Positions 1 through 5,723 of a stretch of DNA of 12,565 nucleotides are shown one piece after another (the stretch's first letter is position 1; every line of letters starts with the position of its first letter). The notes beneath the pieces were generated by a model, which was not told where the DNA came from, did not search any database, and saw only the letters and a program-made list of their open reading frames with translations. Origin of the DNA: Candidatus Staskawiczbacteria bacterium (GTDB lineage Bacteria; Patescibacteriota; Minisyncoccia; Minisyncoccales; Staskawiczbacteraceae). The DNA is taken from the NCBI GenBank assembly GCA_903850725.1, contig CAINMG010000075.1:1-12565 (forward strand). Direction: 5' to 3'. The translations under genes were made by a program, and so were the position numbers.

Positions 1-29
1 CAGACAAAAGTAATTCTAATTTTACTCTG

Positions 30-60
30 TCATCGTATGTGAAATGCGATGATTTTTTTT
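30..60 (+). terminator. Intrinsic terminator of a gene left of the window
   Basis: A 9-bp stem (30-38 with 44-52, one G-U pair) closes a GTGAA loop and is followed directly by eight T residues (53-60). This is a textbook rho-independent terminator for rightward transcription. It implies a plus-strand gene ending at or before the left edge; one frame reaches a TAA at 11-13, which could be its stop codon, but too little is visible to name it. Confidence 0.75.
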
Positions 61-81
61 GCGATTTTTCTTCATTTTTAT

Positions 82-116
82 TTGTGTTTTTCATAGCTTT
101 GATTATACATCAAAGC
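82..116 (+). promoter_or_regulatory. Possible promoter overlapped by an 8-bp inverted repeat
   Basis: A perfect inverted repeat, GCTTTGAT (96-103) / ATCAAAGC (109-116), flanks TATAC. A weak -10-like TATACA (104-109) lies inside it, 16 bases after a weak -35-like TTGTGT (82-87). No T-run follows on either strand, so it is not a terminator. It could be an operator over the promoter of the 66-codon gene or a hairpin in its leader. Both promoter boxes are poor matches, so the reading is tentative. Confidence 0.3.
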
Positions 117-170
117 GTTCGGATTCAAAACAGAATTTGCTTTACCTGCCACACCCATCGGCTTTTCTTT

Positions 171-176
171 AAGGAG
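171..176 (+). promoter_or_regulatory. Strong ribosome binding site (AAGGAG)
   Basis: AAGGAG sits seven bases before the ATG at 184. It is the best Shine-Dalgarno sequence in the window; most other genes here have none. It fixes the start of the 66-codon gene and argues that this small frame is translated. Confidence 0.75.
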
Positions 177-183
177 TACAAAG

Positions 184-384
184 ATGCAATTTGGAAATTT
201 CGAAGTCCGTCAGAACGAGGATGGCGACATGGTAATCGAGTCCATAACTCGCGACTTCAAAATGCGAGTTAAAGAATTCGCAAATGACCTTGTCGAAGGG
301 TACATCGAGGTCCAGGTTCTCCAGGATGGAGAATCGACATCGAACGAGGGTTTTAGTGTTGCGGTTCGCAAAACCGCCTCATAA
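184..384 (+). CDS. Small hypothetical protein, 66 aa
   Basis: I do not recognise this protein. It is small, mostly hydrophilic and acidic in its first half, with no signal peptide, membrane segment or cysteines. Alternating polar/hydrophobic residues (for example EGYIEVQVLQ) suggest beta strands. Support for a real gene is good: an ATG with an ideal AAGGAG seven bases upstream, a terminator in front isolating it from the previous gene, and its own intrinsic terminator 35 bases after the stop. It is the only protein gene on the plus strand and converges on atpA. Codons such as CGC, GTC, TCG and GAG are common in it, so its GC content is visibly higher than that of its neighbours. That could mean acquisition by transfer or strong expression; the sequence alone does not decide. 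Confidence 0.7.
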   Translation: MQFGNFEVRQNEDGDMVIESITRDFKMRVKEFANDLVEGYIEVQVLQDGESTSNEGFSVAVRKTAS

Positions 385-418
385 GCCTAAACTCGGCATT
401 TCGCCGACCAAAACTCAG

Positions 419-452
419 GCCTGCTACCAATTTCGGTGGCAGGCGTTTTTTT
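419..452 (+). terminator. Intrinsic terminator of the 66-codon gene
   Basis: A 10-bp GC-rich stem (419-428 with 435-444, one G-U pair) closes the loop AATTTC and is followed by G and seven T residues (446-452). The T-run overlaps the atpA stop codon on the other strand, so the two convergent genes share their ends. Read leftward, the stem has an A-C mismatch and no good T-run, so it is a weaker terminator for atpA. Confidence 0.85.
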
Positions 453-1986
453 ACTTTGTGCTATCAACGAACGAAACGATAATACCCTTAAGCTGTTCTT
501 CGAGTTCTGGAGTTAATTGGCGTTCTGCTTTTAATTTTGCTACAAATTCTTTGTGTAAGCCATCAAGATATTCAATAAATTTCTTTTCAACCGCAACCAT
601 ATCTTCTGGTTTAAAATTATTAAAATAATCATTCAAAACTGCATAAAGCACAATTACCTGCTTTTCAAAACTTATTGGAGCTTGGTCAGACTGCTTTAAA
701 ATTTCTGTTACAATTCTGCCTTTATTAATTCTCTTTTTGGTAGTTTCGTCCACATCAGAGGCAAACTGCACAAAGGTTTGAAGTTCGCGAAACTGAGCCA
801 ATTCCAGTCTTAATTTTCCAGCAACTTTTTTCATAGCTTTAGTTTGAGCTGCTCCTCCCACACGTGAAACTGAAAGCCCAGCATTTACAGCAGGTCTCAT
901 ACCTTGATAAAACAAATCTGATTCCAAATAAATTTGCCCATCTGTAATAGAAATAACATTTGTAGGAATATAAGCTGTTACGTCCCCCAACTGAGTTTCA
1001 ATAATTGGCAAAGCAGTTAAAGACCCACCGCCTTTGGCTTTTGAAAGTTTAGCTGCGCGCTCAAGCAAACGAGAATGTAAATAAAATACATCTCCAGGAT
1101 AAGCTTCTCTTCCTGGTGGACGCCTTAAAAGCAAAGAAATTTGCCTATAAGACCAAGCATGTTTTGACAAATCATCATAAATTACAACTGCATCTTTGCC
1201 GTTGTCTCTAAAATATTCTCCAACAGCAGCTCCAGCAAATGGTGCTAAATACCAAAATGCAGCTGGACTAGAAGCACTTGCAGAAACCACAATCGTATAA
1301 TCAAAAGCATTGTGCTTTTTTAATGTTTCTACAATCTTAGCAACTTTAGATTCTTTTTGACCAACTGCTACATAAATACAGACTGGTCGAGACCCGACCT
1401 CGACGGAATCAAATTGTTGATTTATTATCATATCCAAAGCAACTGCGGTTTTGCCAGTTCCACGATCCCCAATAATCAATTCTCTTTGGCCTCTTCCAAT
1501 TGGAATCATGGCATCTATAGCCTTGGTTCCTGTGTGAAGCGGTGTATCTACACTTTCCCTATCTAGCACACCAGGAGCATCTTTTTCCAAAAAGTTATAT
1601 TGAATTTTGTCAGCTTTGGCAAACAAAGGTCCTTTGCCATCGAGTGGATTTCCCAAAGGATCTATAACTCTACCTAATAGTTGCTGGCCTACTGGAATTG
1701 ATAAAAGTTGTTTTGTTCTTTTTACAGTATCTCCAGATCTAATCAAGCCACTATCTCCCAAAACCAATGCTCCCACAGAATCTTCTTCAAGGTTTAAAGC
1801 TACAGCTTGTACCTTTTTCCCATCAGATTCAACTTCTAAAACCTCTTGGCTTTGCACATTAGCAAGCCCAGAAATTTTTAAAATCCCATCCCCTACTTCC
1901 ACAACAGTGCCGATTTCTTCCCATTTAGGATCTGACTTGTGGCCATCTATTGTTTGTTTTATTTTCTCTAAAATATCATATGACAT
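451..1986 (-). CDS. atpA: F1Fo ATP synthase subunit alpha
   Basis: Alpha subunit of the F1 catalytic head; it binds nucleotide at the non-catalytic sites and frames the catalytic sites at the alpha/beta interface. The 511 residues match the usual family length. Visible landmarks are the N-terminal beta-barrel (GTVVEVGDGILKISGL), the Walker A loop GDRGTGKT near residue 172, the Walker B strand ending AVVIYDDLS, and SVSRVGGAAQ, which carries the conserved alpha-subunit arginine. The ATG lies 15 bases after the atpH stop with no Shine-Dalgarno, only A/T-rich sequence, so translation probably relies on coupling or an unstructured leader. It is the last gene of the operon here: no atpG, atpD or atpC follows, and the next gene is convergent. 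The product must still assemble with gamma, beta and epsilon encoded elsewhere. Confidence 0.98.
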   Translation of the reverse strand: MSYDILEKIKQTIDGHKSDPKWEEIGTVVEVGDGILKISGLANVQSQEVLEVESDGKKVQAVALNLEEDSVGALVLGDSGLIRSGDTVKRTKQLLSIPVGQQLLGRVIDPLGNPLDGKGPLFAKADKIQYNFLEKDAPGVLDRESVDTPLHTGTKAIDAMIPIGRGQRELIIGDRGTGKTAVALDMIINQQFDSVEVGSRPVCIYVAVGQKESKVAKIVETLKKHNAFDYTIVVSASASSPAAFWYLAPFAGAAVGEYFRDNGKDAVVIYDDLSKHAWSYRQISLLLRRPPGREAYPGDVFYLHSRLLERAAKLSKAKGGGSLTALPIIETQLGDVTAYIPTNVISITDGQIYLESDLFYQGMRPAVNAGLSVSRVGGAAQTKAMKKVAGKLRLELAQFRELQTFVQFASDVDETTKKRINKGRIVTEILKQSDQAPISFEKQVIVLYAVLNDYFNNFKPEDMVAVEKKFIEYLDGLHKEFVAKLKAERQLTPELEEQLKGIIVSFVDSTK

Positions 1987-2001
1987 AGATTTTATTTTTA
2001 A

Positions 2002-2370
2002 TTAAACTAACTCTTGTAATTTTTTAAATAATGAAAAGTCCAGCTGTCTTTCTTCATCTACCACAATCCTTACTCCTGCAATTAATTCCTTATTATTTTT
2101 TTCCAGCACTACATCCCCTTTCTTTACTAAACTATTTACCAAATCTGAATTTTTAAAATTAAAAGGGCGAGCAGTTTCTAAAATAATCTTTTTATTCCCT
2201 GTTTTTTTAAAATATAATTTTTCTGCAAGTTTTAAAATTTCTCTTAACTTTTTCTCATCTCTATTATTTTTTACAAACTCCAAAAAACCCGCAACCATTT
2301 TTGCATTATCTTTTTCTTTCAGCATAATTTCTACCAGTGCATTAGCATAATCTCTTGACTTATATTTCAT
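2002..2370 (-). CDS. atpH: F1Fo ATP synthase subunit delta (short form)
   Basis: Delta (OSCP) subunit linking the top of F1 to the peripheral stalk formed by subunit b. The N-terminus MKYKSRDYANALVEIML fits the family start, and the C-terminal part (about residues 75-122, with KELIAGVRIVVDEERQLDFS) matches the conserved 'LiGGv.i.v.d..iD.S' region. At 122 residues it is clearly shorter than the usual 175-180; the missing length is in the N-terminal helical bundle and the linker, not at the ends. It overlaps atpF by 11 bases, so the two are probably translationally coupled. Identity rests on operon position plus the C-terminal motif. Confidence 0.88.
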   Translation of the reverse strand: MKYKSRDYANALVEIMLKEKDNAKMVAGFLEFVKNNRDEKKLREILKLAEKLYFKKTGNKKIILETARPFNFKNSDLVNSLVKKGDVVLEKNNKELIAGVRIVVDEERQLDFSLFKKLQELV

Positions 2371-2872
2371 TTTTCTTAACTTCGATTACTGCTTTTTCCA
2401 CCAAAGCCTTATCCACTGCTTCGGGTTTTAGCTCAACAGTCTTGGCTACAATTTTCTTGACCAACTCCAAAGCTTGACCATATACTTGGCTTTCAGATTC
2501 TTCTTTTTGTTTTAAAGCACTTTGGCGCAAAAGCTCATTAATTTCTTTTTGTTTTTCTTCGGCCCTTGCTTGAATTTGTTGATCAAGCACCTTTGCTTTT
2601 TGCTCTGTATTTTTTATAATTTCAACTGATTGATTTTCAGCTAATTTTATCTTGTCTTTTGCAATTACATCTACTTCCTTCAATCTCACATCTGCTTCTT
2701 CTGCTTTTTCTAAACCTTCTTTTATTTTAAAATTCCTTTTTTTAATTATCTCAAGCAAAGGCTTGTAAACAAAAGCCCTTAATACTATTAAAAGTATAAA
2801 GAAATTAAATGCCTGGCTTAAAAACAGCTTCCAATTTATTCCCAATTGTCCCAATAAACCTGCTTCTTCCAT
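2360..2872 (-). CDS. atpF: F1Fo ATP synthase subunit b
   Basis: Peripheral stalk subunit that holds F1 static relative to the membrane ring. It has one N-terminal transmembrane helix (about residues 14-38, with the hydrophobic run FFILLIVLRAFVYKPLL) followed by about 120 residues of charged, Lys/Glu/Gln-rich helix typical of the b-subunit coiled coil. The 170 residues are close to the family norm. The ATG is four bases after the atpE stop with no Shine-Dalgarno, and the 3' end overlaps atpH by 11 bases, so expression is most likely by coupling along the polycistronic mRNA. Confidence 0.95.
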   Translation of the reverse strand: MEEAGLLGQLGINWKLFLSQAFNFFILLIVLRAFVYKPLLEIIKKRNFKIKEGLEKAEEADVRLKEVDVIAKDKIKLAENQSVEIIKNTEQKAKVLDQQIQARAEEKQKEINELLRQSALKQKEESESQVYGQALELVKKIVAKTVELKPEAVDKALVEKAVIEVKKNEI

Positions 2873-2876
2873 ATAA

Positions 2877-3107
2877 TTAAACTACAAATTTTACAATCAA
2901 AGAAACAACCAAAGCATAAATAGCAATAGCTTCAGCAAAAGCAATAGCCAAAATCATAGCTGTTTGCACCTTTGATGCTGCTTCTGGATTTCTACCAATA
3001 GCTTTTAAAGCCGTAGAACCAATAATTGCAATTGCAATTGCTGGAGCAATTGTCCCAATACCTATTACCCCCACTGTAGCCCATAAACGTACTGCTTCTA
3101 TTTCCAT
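2877..3107 (-). CDS. atpE: F1Fo ATP synthase subunit c
   Basis: Proteolipid subunit of the rotating membrane ring. The 76 residues form a hairpin of two transmembrane helices joined by the conserved polar loop (GRNPEAASK; R39, N40, P41). The ion-binding carboxylate is E59 in AFAEAIAIYAL. Residue 60 is Ala and residue 28 is Ile, so the Ser and Gln ligands of Na+-type rings are absent and proton coupling is inferred. Aligned through R39, the helix-1 GxGxGxG packing motif is replaced by AxAxAxA (residues 21-27, A-P-A-I-A-I-A). The ATG at 3107 has a weak AAGAG nine bases upstream. A 134-base leader with a large hairpin separates it from atpB, which may let this high-copy subunit be expressed differently from its neighbours. 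Confidence 0.97.
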   Translation of the reverse strand: MEIEAVRLWATVGVIGIGTIAPAIAIAIIGSTALKAIGRNPEAASKVQTAMILAIAFAEAIAIYALVVSLIVKFVV

Positions 3108-3120
3108 TTAATTGAACTCT

Positions 3121-3216
3121 TAAATTATTAGCGAGGCAATGAATTTTTTCGAGGAGAGGGTGCCCCGTAGAGAGGCTCTCCCCGCAGAAAAAATTTATTG
3201 CCGAGCGGATAATTTA
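3121..3216 (-). repeat. Large imperfect inverted repeat / hairpin between atpB and atpE
   Basis: The gap between two operon genes folds into one long structure. An outer 8-bp stem (3121-3128 with 3209-3216), a 6x6 internal loop, a 16-bp stem (3135-3150 with 3187-3202, one G-U pair) and an inner 6-bp stem (3153-3158 with 3176-3181) enclose a 17-base loop. The core is GC-rich while the surroundings are AT-rich. No T-run follows on the transcribed strand, so it should not terminate transcription. It could be an mRNA processing or stability element in front of atpE, or a palindromic intergenic repeat (MITE/REP-like) that landed in the operon. Confidence 0.7.
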
Positions 3217-3241
3217 GAATTTTTTAATTTTAAAATCAAAT

Positions 3242-3970
3242 TTAATGATGTTCCGCTGTATGAATTGATATTGATACTAATGTAATCATTGCAAAAATAA
3301 ATGCCTGAATCATTCCCACAAACAATTCCAAAAACATAAACGGCAAAGGAATAAAATATGGTGCTAAAAAGAAAATAATTGTCAAAAGCACTTCTCCTGC
3401 AAATACATTTCCAAAAAGCCTAAATGAAAGCGATATTATTTTAGCAACCTCTGAAACCAGCTCTAATATTCCTATGAAAAAATTTATTGGATTTGAAAAA
3501 TTAATAAACTTGCTTATGTGCTTAAATGTTCCAATAGCCATCATCCCCAAAATATTTGTCATTATAACAGAAATAACTGCAAATGCCAATGTAAAATTCA
3601 AATCCGCAGCTGGAGCTCTAAACAGCGGAACTTCCTTCCCATGGCTTTCAATCCATATTGACCCAACTCCAGGCATAAGTCCCAGCAAATTAGACACGAG
3701 TATAAAAATAAAAATTGTAGCAATAAGCGGAAAATACGTTTCTGCTTTTTTCATACTTCCCAAAGTTGATTCCATCAAATTTAAAAGTGCTTCTACTCCC
3801 ATTTCCACAGCGCCTTGCAATTTACCTGGCACCAAGGCCAATTGCCTTTTTAAAATAACAGAAAATGTTATTAAAATCAAGCATACAAACAAAGTTAAAA
3901 ACAAAGAATTGGTTATAGGAAAACCAAGTATTGAAAATATTTGCTCTGCTTTTAAAGATATTTCTTCCAC
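3242..3970 (-). CDS. atpB: F1Fo ATP synthase subunit a
   Basis: Membrane stator subunit forming the proton half-channels against the c-ring. The 242 residues contain several hydrophobic helices. The conserved motif ISLSFRLFGNVFAGE near the C-terminal third carries the essential Arg at about residue 184. The final helices (FVGMIQAFIFAMITLVSISI) contain the conserved Gln. The frame opens with GTG at 3968-3970; no ATG exists upstream before an in-frame TAA, and MEEISLKAEQIF is a plausible N-terminus, so GTG is the likely start. It is the first gene of the operon, about 24 bases downstream of the predicted transcription start. There is no atpI gene in front. No Shine-Dalgarno is visible. Confidence 0.95.
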   Translation of the reverse strand: MEEISLKAEQIFSILGFPITNSLFLTLFVCLILITFSVILKRQLALVPGKLQGAVEMGVEALLNLMESTLGSMKKAETYFPLIATIFIFILVSNLLGLMPGVGSIWIESHGKEVPLFRAPAADLNFTLAFAVISVIMTNILGMMAIGTFKHISKFINFSNPINFFIGILELVSEVAKIISLSFRLFGNVFAGEVLLTIIFFLAPYFIPLPFMFLELFVGMIQAFIFAMITLVSISIHTAEHH

Positions 3971-4000
3971 AAAAATTTTTATTTATTGAAATAATTTATA

Positions 4001-4029
4001 ATCATAATATATTTTTATTTTTGTTTCAA
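4001..4029 (-). promoter_or_regulatory. Predicted promoter of the atp operon
   Basis: On the minus strand, TTGAAA (4024-4029) and TATGAT (4001-4006) are separated by exactly 17 bases, each close to the sigma-70 consensus. This predicts a transcript starting near 3994 and a leader of about 24 bases before the atpB GTG. It lies back to back with the plus-strand promoter at 4072-4099. Confidence 0.65.
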
Positions 4030-4071
4030 CATTGACAATAATAATTTTTTATTGTTTTTGCATTTACCCCC

Positions 4072-4099
4072 TTGACACGGTTCTATAATATGATAAGAT
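4072..4099 (+). promoter_or_regulatory. Predicted promoter of the structured RNA
   Basis: A perfect TTGACA (4072-4077) is followed after 16 bases by TAAGAT (4094-4099). No protein gene lies downstream on this strand for the rest of the gap, and the next gene converges, so the promoter appears dedicated to the non-coding transcript that starts around 4106. Confidence 0.7.
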
Positions 4100-4105
4100 T
4101 CAAGC

Positions 4106-4383
4106 AATTAACCATCCTGTATTAGCTAAAAAAGAAAGGAAGCTTAATGCTGGACTGGTAAAGGACGCTAGAACGATGAAGGGTTAAGCCCGTACAAAAA
4201 AGACTGATTCTGCGAATCAGTGTCAGCTCAACAAAAACGAGCTAACGGGAAACCCGAAATCGTCTAGCGTCCACGTTATTATCTTGTTCATTAAGTCTTT
4301 TTGGGCGATCATAGCTCAATCCCCGATATCCGTATCGCAGAAACGGATATCGTGAGGGTTGACTGTGATCGCCCTTTTATTTT
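4106..4383 (+). ncRNA. Unidentified structured non-coding RNA
   Basis: A roughly 275-base transcript unit with its own promoter and terminator and no credible long reading frame. A closing helix of 14 bp (4163-4172 with 4263-4272, then a bulged A4173 and 4174-4177 with 4259-4262) encloses P2 (4181-4185 with 4251-4255), P3 (4189-4193 with 4245-4249), a hairpin (4203-4210 with 4214-4221) and a second hairpin (4225-4229 with 4239-4243). Helix arms match almost perfectly while loops are A-rich, as in a functional RNA. The 5' part (4106-4162) may pair with 4290-4302. I checked by eye for RNase P RNA, tmRNA, SRP RNA, 6S RNA and common riboswitch signatures and saw none. Being in trans and constitutively promoted, a housekeeping or regulatory RNA is more likely than a riboswitch. 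The ends are estimates. Confidence 0.75.
4303..4383 (+). terminator. Long terminator hairpin of the structured RNA
   Basis: The RNA ends in a tall hairpin: 9 bp (4303-4311 with 4366-4374), an internal loop, 7 bp with one G-U pair (4316-4322 with 4356-4362), and 9 bp (4325-4333 with 4343-4351) around a 9-base loop. TTTTATTTT follows at 4375-4383. It is much longer than needed for termination and may be a domain of the RNA in its own right. Confidence 0.8.
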
Positions 4384-4384
4384 G

Positions 4385-4428
4385 CAAAAAAAAATCACAA
4401 ACAAAAACGAGCTTTAACGCCCGTTTTT
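4385..4428 (-). terminator. Intrinsic terminator of rpoD
   Basis: On the minus strand a stem (4419-4428 with 4403-4412, one G-U pair, loop GTTAAA) is followed by T-rich sequence, including a run of ten T at 4386-4395 interrupted upstream by short gaps. It lies about 40 bases past the rpoD stop. Read rightward the stem has an A-C mismatch but is followed by seven T, so it may also back up the structured RNA's terminator. Confidence 0.65.
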
Positions 4429-4430
4429 TT

Positions 4431-4468
4431 CTACAACCTACTCACTACAACCTACAAACTACAACCTA
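4431..4468. repeat. Three direct repeats of CTACAACCTA, period 14
   Basis: Copies at 4431-4440, 4445-4454 and 4459-4468 are identical and separated by four-base spacers (CTCA, CAAA). The third copy contains the rpoD TAG stop codon. The unit is too short and too few in number for a CRISPR array. It probably arose by slippage or as a member of a dispersed simple repeat. Confidence 0.8.
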
Positions 4469-5653
4469 GTAATAATCTTTTACTTTCCTTAATTCTTTGT
4501 GTCTTCTTAATTTTTCTAAAGCCTTAGCTTGAATTTGTCTAATTCTTTCGCGAGTTACCCCAAATTCCTCCCCAGTCTCCTCAAGAGTATGCATTATGCC
4601 ATCATCAAGTCCAAACCTCATTCCCAAAATTTTCAATTCTCTTGGACTTAATTCCGTAGATATTTCTGTTATTCTTTCTTTTAACAAATTCCTTGAAGCT
4701 TCAGTATTTGGAGCGATTGTTTTGTCATCCTTGATAAATTCAGCCAGCACACTATCCTGCTTGTCTTTATCTTCTCCCACTGGGGTTTCAAGAGAAACTG
4801 CTTTTTGAGCAATCTTTCTTATATAATGCACCTTATCAACTTCAAGACCCATTTCAGCGGAAATTTCCTCAGCCAAAGGCTCACGCCCCAATTCCTGCAA
4901 AAGTGTTTTCCTGACTTTGGTATATTTGGAAATTGTTTCGATCATATGCACTGGAATTCTAATAGTTCTGGCTTGATCTGCCAAAGCTCTAGTAATTGAT
5001 TGCCTTATCCACCAAGTTGCATATGTTGAAAACTTATAACCCTTCTTCCAATCAAACTTCACAACAGCCTTGAACAATCCCAAATTCCCTTCTTGGATTA
5101 AATCGAGTAAAGTTAAATTTGGAGAGCGTCCAACATATCTTTTAGCTATAGAAACAACTAATCGCAAGTTAGCTAAAGCTAATTTATTTTTTGCTTCGTC
5201 ATCATTAAGCTCAATTCTTTTTGCCAATTCTTTTTCTTCACGAGCAGATAAAAAACTTGCTCTGCCAATTTCTTTCAAATACATTTGAATTGGATCTATT
5301 TTCCCAACAAGAAGTTTTTTTTCTTTTTTGTCCTTTTTGCTTAAAACCTGCAGATACTCTCTAGCTTGTTTTATTTCAATGCCCTTTAATCTTAGATTTT
5401 CATAAATATCTTCGAGTTCTTCAATGTTACTTTCTATATCTGGGATAGAATCCAAAATTTCCGCAGTTGTAATAAAACCACGCTCTTCACCTTTTCGGAA
5501 AAGAGTTTCAATTTGTTCTTTGGTAACTTTTTTGGCTTTGGTTCTTTTTACTTTCTTTACAGATTTATTCTTAATCTTCCGTACTTTCCTGGCAATATGC
5601 TTGGCTTTCTTTGCTGACTTTTTTACTATTTTCTTTTTTAGTTTCTTTACCAT
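4466..5653 (-). CDS. rpoD: RNA polymerase primary sigma factor (sigma-70/RpoD)
   Basis: Housekeeping sigma factor directing RNA polymerase to -35/-10 promoters. From the chosen ATG it has 395 residues: a Lys-rich tail (about 2-45), a region 1.1-like segment, region 1.2 (from about 118, DPIQMYLKEIG), region 2 with RLVVSIAKRYVGR and the -10-reading WWIRQSITRALADQARTIRI, region 3, and region 4 ending in the -35-binding helix-turn-helix TLEETGEEFGVTRERIRQIQ (about 354-375). The frame extends upstream to a TTG at 5698, but that codon lies inside the spacer of a good promoter (5677-5705) and would precede the transcript, so the ATG at 5653 is preferred. It follows dnaG by 70 bases, as in the classical rpsU-dnaG-rpoD operon. 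The basic tail is unusual next to model sigma factors. Confidence 0.96.
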   Translation of the reverse strand: MVKKLKKKIVKKSAKKAKHIARKVRKIKNKSVKKVKRTKAKKVTKEQIETLFRKGEERGFITTAEILDSIPDIESNIEELEDIYENLRLKGIEIKQAREYLQVLSKKDKKEKKLLVGKIDPIQMYLKEIGRASFLSAREEKELAKRIELNDDEAKNKLALANLRLVVSIAKRYVGRSPNLTLLDLIQEGNLGLFKAVVKFDWKKGYKFSTYATWWIRQSITRALADQARTIRIPVHMIETISKYTKVRKTLLQELGREPLAEEISAEMGLEVDKVHYIRKIAQKAVSLETPVGEDKDKQDSVLAEFIKDDKTIAPNTEASRNLLKERITEISTELSPRELKILGMRFGLDDGIMHTLEETGEEFGVTRERIRQIQAKALEKLRRHKELRKVKDYY

Positions 5654-5676
5654 AGATTTAGAATTAATACGCTTTA

Positions 5677-5705
5677 ACAATAACAAAAATTTCCACAATA
5701 GTCAA
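5677..5705 (-). promoter_or_regulatory. Predicted rpoD promoter in the dnaG-rpoD gap
   Basis: TTGACT (5700-5705) and TATTGT (5677-5682) on the minus strand are 17 bases apart. This predicts a start near 5670 and a leader of about 17 bases to the ATG at 5653. rpoD could thus be transcribed alone as well as by read-through from dnaG, since no terminator is visible between the two. Confidence 0.55.
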
Positions 5706-5723
5706 ATCAAAAACACATAAATA

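Noticed and set aside
39..272. 77-codon plus-strand frame before the small gene
   Set aside because: It begins inside a terminator hairpin and overlaps the better-supported 66-codon gene in another frame.
361..377. Hairpin GCGGTT/AACCGC near the end of the small gene
   Set aside because: It lies in coding sequence, has no T-run, and a real terminator follows at 419-452.
284..628. 114-codon plus-strand frame overlapping the small gene and atpA
   Set aside because: It runs through a strong terminator and antisense to atpA, with no recognisable protein features.
3121..3216. Intrinsic terminator between atpB and atpE
   Set aside because: No T-run follows the hairpin on the transcribed strand, and atpE has no other evident promoter.
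4106..4383. RNase P RNA, tmRNA, SRP RNA or 6S RNA
   Set aside because: No RNase P core sequence, no tRNA-like end with a tag frame, no SRP apical motif, and a branched fold unlike 6S. This was an eye check only, so a remote match is not excluded.
4431..4468. CRISPR-like repeat cluster
   Set aside because: Only three 10-base units with 4-base spacers; far too short for a CRISPR array, and no cas genes are present.
5654..5698. Longer rpoD starting at TTG 5698
   Set aside because: The TTG lies between the -35 and -10 boxes of a good promoter and adds 15 residues with no family support. Transcripts from dnaG could include it, so it is not impossible.
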